The notes beneath the pieces were generated by a model that worked only from the letters and a program-made list of their open reading frames with translations, did not search any database and was not told the DNA's origin. Below are positions 1 to 5,407 of a stretch of 10,234 bases of DNA, piece by piece. Positions within the stretch are counted from its first letter, which is position 1. Each line of letters opens with the position of its first letter. The position numbers were made by a program, and so were the translations under genes. Source of the DNA: Salinisphaeraceae bacterium UBA4764 (GTDB lineage: Bacteria; Pseudomonadota; Gammaproteobacteria; Nevskiales; Salinisphaeraceae); contig DHHU01000033.1 in the NCBI GenBank assembly GCA_002403445.1, forward strand, positions 4,130 to 14,363, read 5' to 3'.

Positions 1-124
1 ACTTGATGTGCTTGGTCTGTCCTACGACATCCTGACCGTTACCTGGTAATTTATAGCTTGATGCGCTCGCGGCAACAGCCGGTAGCAAGAGTGGCAAAAA
101 GCTTAGACGGATGAGAATGCGCAT
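1..124 (-). CDS. Secreted L,D-transpeptidase-like protein (ErfK/YbiS type), N-terminal fragment
   Basis: Only the first 41 codons lie in the window; the rest is beyond the left edge. From the ATG at 124-122 the protein begins MRILIRLSFLPLLLPAVAAS, a clear signal peptide: Arg residues at 2 and 6, a Leu-rich core, and small residues (A-V-A-A-S-A) suited to signal peptidase cleavage near residue 20-22. The mature start, SYKLPGNGQDVVGQTKHIK, resembles the Y-x-LP-x-x-G-x-x-VVG opening of the periplasmic ErfK/YbiS/YcfS/YnhG L,D-transpeptidases, which make 3-3 peptidoglycan crosslinks or attach lipoprotein to the wall. An AGGG stretch 7 bases before the ATG (reverse strand) is a plausible ribosome binding site. 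It lies 49 bases downstream of pdxH on the same strand, so co-transcription is possible. The catalytic YkuD domain with its Cys is not visible, so the call rests on the signal peptide and a short family-like motif. Confidence 0.6.
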   Translation of the reverse strand, partial: MRILIRLSFLPLLLPAVAASASSYKLPGNGQDVVGQTKHIK

Positions 125-173
125 GTGATTCCCTGGCAATGGATAGCGTTGGGTGAAGGGTAGGGTCGATTGG

Positions 174-815
174 TTATGGGGCGAGTCGTTCCAAATGCCA
201 GACGTTCGCTACTAGGCGATAGCGTAGCCGATCGTGCAGTCGGTTTTTGCGGGCCTGCCAGAATTCTATGCTGCTCGGAACCAGTGTATAGCCGCCCCAG
301 TTGTCGGGTCGGTCGGGGTCGGCCTGTCCCAGCCGTGCTTCGGCTTCCGCAACGTACGATTCGAGCTCGGCGCGGTCGGCTACGATGTGGCTCTGGGGCG
401 AGGCTAGCGCGCTGATCTGGCTGCCGCGCGGCCGGCGACTGAAATACTCGCTGGACGCCGCGGGGTCGAGTTTTTGGGTTGATCCGGCGATCCGGACCTG
501 ACGTTCACAAGTCTCCCACCAGAATACAAGCACCGCTTTCGGATTCTCGGCCAGTACCACACCCTTGGCGCTGTCATAATTGGTGTAGAAACGAAAACCA
601 CCTTCGTCGAAGCCCTTGAGCAGTACGATGCGGGCACTGGGCTCACCGTTGGCGTCGGCCGTGGCCAATGTCATAGCCGAAGGTTCTTTCATGCCCGACT
701 CGCGGGCGGTTTCAAACCAGTCGGCGAAGAGAGTCAAAGGATTGGCCGGTGCATTGGCCTCGATCAGATCATCGCGGTCGAGGTCGCCGCGCCAGGCGCT
801 GGGTTGGTCGCTCAT
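174..815 (-). CDS. pdxH: Pyridoxamine/pyridoxine 5'-phosphate oxidase
   Basis: A cytosolic FMN enzyme that oxidises pyridoxamine or pyridoxine 5'-phosphate to pyridoxal 5'-phosphate, in vitamin B6 synthesis and salvage. The 213-residue product matches E. coli PdxH (218) end to end. The phosphate/FMN-binding run RIVLLK is at 62-67 (K67), followed by FYTN at 76-79 and the E-Y-F-S-R-R-P-R-G-S-Q-I block at 123-134. In that block Y124, R128 and S132 match the E. coli substrate-phosphate ligands Y129, R133 and S137. WGG is at 173-175, and the C-terminal R-L-H-D-R (192-196) carries the active-site Arg and His. It ends in the typical ERLAP. The frame stays open to 851, but the ATG at 815 is preferred: it forms an ATGA overlap with the dodecin stop, and MSDQ- matches the usual N-terminus. 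No strong ribosome binding site precedes it, consistent with translational coupling to dodecin. Confidence 0.96.
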   Translation of the reverse strand: MSDQPSAWRGDLDRDDLIEANAPANPLTLFADWFETARESGMKEPSAMTLATADANGEPSARIVLLKGFDEGGFRFYTNYDSAKGVVLAENPKAVLVFWWETCERQVRIAGSTQKLDPAASSEYFSRRPRGSQISALASPQSHIVADRAELESYVAEAEARLGQADPDRPDNWGGYTLVPSSIEFWQARKNRLHDRLRYRLVANVWHLERLAP

Positions 816-1027
816 TCGATCGTGAATCCGACTTTGATACTGACCTGCCAATGGGCAATCTTGTTATCGACAATATGACCACGAACATCGGTGACCTCGA
901 ACCAGCGCAGGTTCGTGAGCGACTTGCCGGCTTCGGCCACCGCTTTACGTACTGCGTCTTCTTGGCTGGTTTCGGATGAACCAGTTAATTCGATTGATTT
1001 GTAGATGTTGTCGTTCACGCTAGGCAT
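812..1027 (-). CDS. Dodecin family flavin-binding protein
   Basis: A 71-residue protein of the dodecin family. Dodecins assemble into hollow dodecamers that bind flavins (riboflavin, FMN or lumichrome) in stacked pairs and are thought to buffer or store free flavin. Visible family features are the N-terminal N-I-Y-K-S-I-E-L-T-G-S-S strand, a helix rich in Ala, Lys and Glu (about 22-36), and the diagnostic W-F-E-V-T-D-V-R-G-H-I-V block (42-53). The Trp there is the flavin-stacking residue, and the following strand, HWQVSIKVGF, closes the sheet. The ATG at 1027 is preceded by GGAAC four bases upstream. A TTG four codons further upstream (1039) is possible but would give an unusual MWNK- start. 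The stop overlaps the pdxH start by four bases, indicating one transcript and likely coupled translation. Confidence 0.93.
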   Translation of the reverse strand: MPSVNDNIYKSIELTGSSETSQEDAVRKAVAEAGKSLTNLRWFEVTDVRGHIVDNKIAHWQVSIKVGFTIE

Positions 1028-1054
1028 CTTGTTCCACAATTAGGCCAGTGTAAC

Positions 1055-1081
1055 CTTATATGCTCGGTCCAATGCGCTCAA
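1055..1081 (-). promoter_or_regulatory. Candidate sigma-70 promoter for dodecin-pdxH
   Basis: On the reverse strand a TATAAG hexamer (1060-1055) resembles a -10 box, and TTGAGC (1081-1076) a -35 box. The 15-base spacer is shorter than the ideal 17. Transcription would start near 1048, leaving a leader of about 20 bases before the dodecin ATG. This is a by-eye match only. Confidence 0.28.
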
Positions 1082-1146
1082 CACGCTGCATAATGAAATA
1101 CGGGTGCTATGGTAAAAATGATTGAAACTCCGAGTGTTCGAGACCA

Positions 1147-2139
1147 ATGAAGGCACTGCGCGTTACTGACAACGATCCCCGCCACGGCGCTTCGCTGTGC
1201 GATATCCAGCCAGACACGTTGCCCGAGGGCTATGTTCGGGTAGTGGTGCATTATTCGGCCATTAATTACAAAGATGCGCTGGCTGTCACCGGACGCGGTA
1301 ACATTGTGCGCTCGCCGCCGCGAACCGTGGGAATCGATGCGGTAGGCGTCGTCGATCGGAGCAACGATCCGGCGTTTGCCCCTGGTGACCGCGTGATTGC
1401 CACCGGCTGGCATCTCGGTGAAACGCGTGATGGGGGACTTGCCGAGATTCTGCAAGTCCCGGCCCAGGTTCTGATTGTCTGCCCGTCCAGCTTGTCGCTC
1501 TGGCAGGCAGCTGCGCTCGGTACCGCAGGTCTGACGGCCGCACTCGCGCTTAGTCGTTTGCAAAACAATGGCCAGACGCCCGAGATGGGCCCCGTAGCGG
1601 TGACCGGGGCGACCGGGGGTGTGGGTCTGATCGCTATTGACCTGTTGGCCTTGGCGGGCTATGAAGTAGTCGCAGTATCTCGTCGTGGGACAACTTATGG
1701 CGATTGGCTGCGTTCACTGGGCGCGGCCGAAGTCATCTCGCCCGATGCACTCGAGACTCATGGCAAACCGCTGGCCAGCGGTTCGATCGCCGGCGCGATC
1801 GATGCCGTGGGCGGCGACTTGCTGGCTGACTTGCTGGCGCATACCAAGCTAGCTGGGAACGTCGCAGCGGTGGGGTTGGCCGGTGGTTTTGAGCTGCATA
1901 CCACGGTAGCCCCGTTTTTGTTACGCGGCATTGCTTTACTCGGCATCGACTCGGTTCAATGTCCGAACGTGACACGTCACGAGCTATGGCAGACGCTGGC
2001 CGCTGGCCTGAGCACCGGGCATCTGGAGCGAATCATTGATGACACGGTCACGCTCGATACGGTTCCGGCCGTTTGCCGGACACTCTTGGCGGGTGAACAT
2101 CTCGGGCGTACGGTCGTAGCCATGGGTGATCTTACCTAG
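1147..2139 (+). CDS. acuI: Acryloyl-CoA reductase / YhdH-YhfP family NADPH oxidoreductase (AcuI-like)
   Basis: A 330-residue zinc-free medium-chain dehydrogenase/reductase, full length against E. coli YhdH (324). Characterised members (Rhodobacter AcuI, E. coli YhdH) reduce acryloyl-CoA to propionyl-CoA with NADPH, detoxifying acrylate. The N-terminal substrate domain carries the family run SAINYKDALAVTG (37-49), then TVGIDAVG (60-67) and GWHLGETRDGGLAE (87-100). The Rossmann domain opens with GATGGVG (154-160), and the basic pair S178-R179-R180 after the second strand fits NADPH rather than NADH. AIDAVGG (217-223) and VGLAGGF (242-248) are also typical, and no structural zinc cysteine cluster is present. 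The ATG at 1147 has only a weak GAGA-type ribosome site. prpC follows after 15 bases, so the product propionyl-CoA would feed the next enzyme. The family is certain; the exact substrate is inferred from family and neighbours. Confidence 0.87.
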   Translation: MKALRVTDNDPRHGASLCDIQPDTLPEGYVRVVVHYSAINYKDALAVTGRGNIVRSPPRTVGIDAVGVVDRSNDPAFAPGDRVIATGWHLGETRDGGLAEILQVPAQVLIVCPSSLSLWQAAALGTAGLTAALALSRLQNNGQTPEMGPVAVTGATGGVGLIAIDLLALAGYEVVAVSRRGTTYGDWLRSLGAAEVISPDALETHGKPLASGSIAGAIDAVGGDLLADLLAHTKLAGNVAAVGLAGGFELHTTVAPFLLRGIALLGIDSVQCPNVTRHELWQTLAAGLSTGHLERIIDDTVTLDTVPAVCRTLLAGEHLGRTVVAMGDLT

Positions 2140-2154
2140 AAACGGAGCCATGTA

Positions 2155-3282
2155 ATGAGTCAAAACCGGGCCGGTCTGGCCGGCGTCATTGCCGGTCAGA
2201 CTGCGATATCGACCGTCGGTGATGAACACGCGGGCCTCACATATCGCGGTTACGCCATAGATGATCTGGCCACCGGTGCCTCCTTTGAGGAAGTGGCGTA
2301 TCTGTTGATCCACGGCCGGCTACCGACGAGGAACGAATTGAGTGTATTCCAGGCACGGCTGATCGAGAGCCGTTACTTGCCGCCTCAACTCGTCAATGTT
2401 TTGGAAACTATTCCCGCTGATGCGTCGCCGATGGATGTGTTGCGCACCGGGGTGTCAATGCTGGGGACGCTGGAGCCGGAACCGCAAGACGCGGCCGGCC
2501 TTGGTGGAGTGGCCGAACGTTTAGTGGGCGTACTGCCGTCGATGCTACTCTATTGGTTTAACTATCACGTCAACGGCCGGCGTATTGATGTGGAGACCAG
2601 CGAGCGCACGGTGGCCGGCCAATTTCTTCGACTTATGCATGGTGCGGCGCCGGAGTCACGGGCCGAGCAGGCATTGGCGACTTCCCTGATTCTCTACGCA
2701 GAGCACGAGTTCAACGCGTCCACTTTCACTGCCCGCGTCATCACTGCGACCCAGGCCGATTTTTACGCAGCCATCACGGGAGCGATCGGTGCCCTCAGCG
2801 GCCCCCTGCATGGCGGTGCCAATGAACAGGCCATGGCCTTAATTGATCGATTCAACGATCCCCAACAAGCCGAAGCCGGGGTGCTTGATATGTTGGCGAC
2901 TAAACAAAAGATCATGGGCTTCGGACATCGAGTCTATCGTGAATCCGATCCGCGCAGCACCATCATTCAGGGGTGGGCACGGCTCTTGGCGGGTGATGAC
3001 GCAGGGCGTCTAGCTGTTTACAACGTTTCCACGCGCATCGCCGAGGTGATGTGGCGCGAGAAAAAACTCTTCCCCAATGCCGATTTCTATCATGCCAGTA
3101 CATATCGGTTTCTGGGGATACCCACAGCTTTGTTCACCCCGATTTTCGTGATGTCACGGCTGACCGGCTGGGCCGCCCACATTATCGAACAGCGCGCCGA
3201 CAATCGCCTGATCCGCCCAAGCGCCGAATATGTCGGTCCGGATCGGCAAACGTTTGTACCGATTGATCGGCGGGGACAGTGA
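2155..3282 (+). CDS. prpC: 2-Methylcitrate synthase (citrate synthase family)
   Basis: Condenses propionyl-CoA with oxaloacetate to 2-methylcitrate, the first step of the methylcitrate cycle in the cytosol. At 375 residues it has the compact size of PrpC (E. coli 389) rather than the larger TCA-type citrate synthase (about 427). Catalytic residues are all present: H219 in GPLHGGANE, H258 in MGFGHRVY, and D310 in FPNADFY. Other methylcitrate-synthase signatures are SPMDVLRT (91-98), SMLGTLEPE (101-109), the long run YAEHEFNASTFTARV (181-195) and GWAAHIIEQR (338-347). A GGAG site at 2144-2147 lies seven bases before the ATG. It follows the acuI-like gene by 15 bases, and prpD lies two genes downstream, which favours methylcitrate over citrate synthase. 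Activity on acetyl-CoA cannot be excluded. Confidence 0.92.
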   Translation: MSQNRAGLAGVIAGQTAISTVGDEHAGLTYRGYAIDDLATGASFEEVAYLLIHGRLPTRNELSVFQARLIESRYLPPQLVNVLETIPADASPMDVLRTGVSMLGTLEPEPQDAAGLGGVAERLVGVLPSMLLYWFNYHVNGRRIDVETSERTVAGQFLRLMHGAAPESRAEQALATSLILYAEHEFNASTFTARVITATQADFYAAITGAIGALSGPLHGGANEQAMALIDRFNDPQQAEAGVLDMLATKQKIMGFGHRVYRESDPRSTIIQGWARLLAGDDAGRLAVYNVSTRIAEVMWREKKLFPNADFYHASTYRFLGIPTALFTPIFVMSRLTGWAAHIIEQRADNRLIRPSAEYVGPDRQTFVPIDRRGQ

Positions 3283-3339
3283 CAGCCTTGTTCAATGTTG
3301 TGATGTCGGCAGGCACAAAGAACTCATAAGGAACATGTC

Positions 3340-3732
3340 ATGTTGATCGCCTATTGGTGCGTGTTGATCGCGGGCTTCATGCCCATCGGTTTTGTGGGCT
3401 ACGCCAAGTTCACCGGCGAACGAAAACTTGGCGCACGGGCCAACCATGATCCGCGTGGCTGGCTGGAAAAAACCGAAGGAGCCCAGCGACGCGCCTACTA
3501 TGCCCAGCAAAATGGCTTTGAGGCGTTTCCGCCGTTCGCAGCCGGTGTCATCATCGCGAGTATGGCCGGAGCCAGCGTGCTGGCAATCGATATTCTGGCG
3601 GTATTGTTCATCGTGCTGCGCTTAGGGTATGGCTGGTGCTACATCAGAGACCACGCTTCGCTTCGCAGCAGTGTCTGGTCCGTGGCCACGCTGTGTACGA
3701 TCATGTTGTATTTTCTGCCTCTGTTGACTTGA
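3340..3732 (+). CDS. MAPEG family integral membrane protein
   Basis: A 130-residue hydrophobic protein of the MAPEG family (membrane-associated proteins in eicosanoid and glutathione metabolism); eukaryotic members are microsomal glutathione transferases. Four membrane segments are visible, at about 1-21, 63-82, 83-103 and 112-128. The family hallmark around the second helix is present: RAYYAQQN-G-F-E-A-F-P-P-F (51-66), with N58, E61 and P64 in the conserved N-x-x-E-x-x-P pattern. An Arg-Tyr motif (V-L-R-L-G-Y, 92-97) follows in helix three. The long polar loop (about 23-56) has several basic residues and would face one side of the membrane. AAGGAA at 3328-3333 is a good ribosome site for the ATG at 3340. 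It sits 57 bases after prpC and 12 before prpD. The function of bacterial members of this type is mostly unknown, and a role in propionate or acrylate metabolism is only inference. Confidence 0.85.
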   Translation: MLIAYWCVLIAGFMPIGFVGYAKFTGERKLGARANHDPRGWLEKTEGAQRRAYYAQQNGFEAFPPFAAGVIIASMAGASVLAIDILAVLFIVLRLGYGWCYIRDHASLRSSVWSVATLCTIMLYFLPLLT

Positions 3733-3744
3733 TTGTCGGGCCAT

Positions 3745-5184
3745 ATGGCCGATATGGATTTTGACCTAATCATTCAGGCTATAGCGGACTACGTTGTTGA
3801 CGCTGCCATCGACTCCCGTGAAGCCCGTGAAACCGCGCGCTATTGTTTGATGGACACACTCGGTTGTGGGCTGTTGGCACTCGACTATTCGGCTTGCAAG
3901 CAAGTTCTGGGGCCGGTGGTTGAAGGCGCAACATTAACCGGTGGCGCCCGCGTGCCCGGCACGGCCTATGAACTCGATCCAGTGACGGCGGCTTTCAACA
4001 TAGGGGCCATGGTTCGATGGCTGGACTACAACGATACGTGGTTGGCGGCTGAGTGGGGCCATCCGTCGGATAACATTGGCGGTATCCTGGCCGTGGCCGA
4101 CTATGTGTCACGTCAAAACGCTGCCCACGGACGAGATCCCCTATCCCTTGGCGACGTGCTCACGGCCATGATCAAGGCTCATGAAATCCAGGGCGTCTTG
4201 GCGCTCGACAACAGTTTCAACCGGGTGGGTCTCGATCATGTGTTGCTGGTGCGTATCGCCACCACGGCGGTCGTCACCCCCATGCTCGGCGGGGATCGCG
4301 ACGCGGTCTGTCGGGCAGTGAGCCACGCTTTTGTCGACGGCGGCACGCTACGGACGTACCGCCACGCGCCCAATACTGGACCGCGCAAGTCTTGGGCCGC
4401 CGGTGATGCTACGGCCCGCGGTGTTTGGTTGGCGCTACAGACCTGCCGCGGCCAGATGGGCGTGGCCAGCGCTTTGACCGCGCCCGTTTGGGGATTTCAG
4501 GAGGTCCTTTTCGAGGGGCGCGAAATCACGCTTGCGCGCAAGTTCGGCAGTTACGTTATGAAAAACGTGCTGTTTAAGCTGAGTTTTCCCGCCGAATTTC
4601 ACGCCCAGACTGCGGTCGAGGCGGCAATCACGCTCCATGCAAGCGTGGCCGATCGCCTGGATCACGTCGAGCGGGTGGTGATCGAAACCCAAGAGTCCGC
4701 CAAGCGCATTATCGACAAACGCGGCCCGTTGACCAATCCGGCAGACCGCGATCACTGTATTCAATACATGGTGGCCATCGCTCTTATATTCGGCCGCCTG
4801 ACCGCTGACGATTACGAAGATGCTATCGCCGCAGATCCGCGAATTGATGCCCTGCGCGACAAAATGGACGTGATCGAAAACGAACGGTTTACTCGTGAAT
4901 ATCTCGAAGCCGACAAACGCGCTATTGGCAATGCAGTCCAAGTGTTTTTCGACGATGCTATGCCAAGTGACAAGATCAGCGTGGATTATCCTATTGGCCA
5001 CCGGCGCCGGCGCGATGAGGGTATTCCCGTGCTGAAAGCCAAGTTCGCGAGAAACCTCAAGTGCGCCATCAACTCAGACACCGCCGCGCGGATTCACGCC
5101 CTTTTGACTGATGCCAATCGCGTCGAGGCTTATCCGGTCAATAACTTCATGGATTTATTAACCCACTCCGGTTCCATGTCGTGA
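3745..5184 (+). CDS. prpD: 2-Methylcitrate dehydratase (MmgE/PrpD family)
   Basis: Dehydrates 2-methylcitrate to 2-methyl-cis-aconitate without an iron-sulfur cluster, the second step of the methylcitrate cycle. The 479-residue product aligns along its whole length with E. coli PrpD (483). Conserved blocks, numbered from the ATG at 3745, are DTLGCGLLAL (37-46), RWLDYNDTWLAAEWGHPSDN (91-110), AMIKAHEIQG (141-150), TYRHAPNTGPRKSWAAGDAT (204-223), the N-P-A-D-R-D-H-C-I-Q-Y segment (331-341) and DYPIGHRRRR (414-423). It is the PrpD type, not the AcnD/PrpF aconitase-like route. The frame extends upstream to a TTG at 3733, directly after the MAPEG stop, but that codon has no ribosome site. The ATG at 3745 has a weak GGG four bases before it and gives a normal N-terminus; the ATG at 3754 is a third option. 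It is the last gene of the probable operon. Confidence 0.95.
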   Translation: MADMDFDLIIQAIADYVVDAAIDSREARETARYCLMDTLGCGLLALDYSACKQVLGPVVEGATLTGGARVPGTAYELDPVTAAFNIGAMVRWLDYNDTWLAAEWGHPSDNIGGILAVADYVSRQNAAHGRDPLSLGDVLTAMIKAHEIQGVLALDNSFNRVGLDHVLLVRIATTAVVTPMLGGDRDAVCRAVSHAFVDGGTLRTYRHAPNTGPRKSWAAGDATARGVWLALQTCRGQMGVASALTAPVWGFQEVLFEGREITLARKFGSYVMKNVLFKLSFPAEFHAQTAVEAAITLHASVADRLDHVERVVIETQESAKRIIDKRGPLTNPADRDHCIQYMVAIALIFGRLTADDYEDAIAADPRIDALRDKMDVIENERFTREYLEADKRAIGNAVQVFFDDAMPSDKISVDYPIGHRRRRDEGIPVLKAKFARNLKCAINSDTAARIHALLTDANRVEAYPVNNFMDLLTHSGSMS

Positions 5185-5407
5185 AATAGCGTTCAACGTA
5201 ACCTGTGATCTGGTTTGGCGGTCGCACCGGCAAGAAAAGCCCAAGACCCAATATCTTGGAGATCATCGTTCCTCACCGCCTTTTCACATTTGAGCTCGAT
5301 CGAATCAAGGCTTTGCAATCAACTGGGTCTGAGTACAGCACCACGCGCTTTGTACCGAGTCTTATTGAGACACCAGCGTAATCCTTAGGGACCTAATCAG
5401 ATGTGCC
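5185..5407. other. Convergent intergenic region between prpD and uvrA
   Basis: This 223-base gap lies between two genes that run towards each other. It holds one hairpin (annotated separately) and a small inverted repeat, TTAGG-GA-CCTAA, close to the uvrA end. A forward-strand frame stays open from a GTG at 5205 to the TAA at 5379-5381 (58 residues, starting V-I-W-F-G-G-R-T-G-K-K). It has no ribosome binding site, and I do not recognise it. No strong rho-independent terminator is apparent for the prpD transcript. Confidence 0.6.
5231..5259 (-). terminator. Possible rho-independent terminator for uvrA
   Basis: On the reverse strand CCAAGA (5259-5254) pairs perfectly with TCTTGG (5246-5241) across a 7-base loop, and is followed by GCTTTTCTTG (5240-5231). 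The stem is short and the T-run interrupted, so this is weak. It lies about 150 bases past the uvrA stop. Confidence 0.3.

Noticed and set aside
816..851. Upstream extension of pdxH to a start at 851
   Set aside because: It would read 12 codons inside dodecin, in another frame. The ATG at 815 gives the ATGA overlap and the usual PdxH N-terminus.
1028..1039. TTG start for dodecin at 1039
   Set aside because: The ATG at 1027 has a GGAAC site nearby and gives a more typical dodecin length.
1082..1146. Promoter for the acuI-prpC-MAPEG-prpD operon
   Set aside because: Hexamers such as TAATGA (1091-1096) and TATGGT (1108-1113) look like -10 boxes, but neither has a credible -35 partner at 16-18 bases, so no call is made.
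1078..1563. A reverse-strand open frame of 161 codons across the start of the acuI-like gene
   Set aside because: It overlaps the conserved N-terminal domain of the reductase on the other strand and has no family resemblance.
4435..5001. A reverse-strand open frame of 188 codons inside prpD
   Set aside because: Antisense to conserved PrpD blocks, with no domain; a shadow of the real gene.
5391..5402. Inverted repeat TTAGG-GA-CCTAA near the uvrA stop as a terminator
   Set aside because: Five-base AT-rich arms, a 2-base centre too tight for an RNA loop, and no T-run on either strand.
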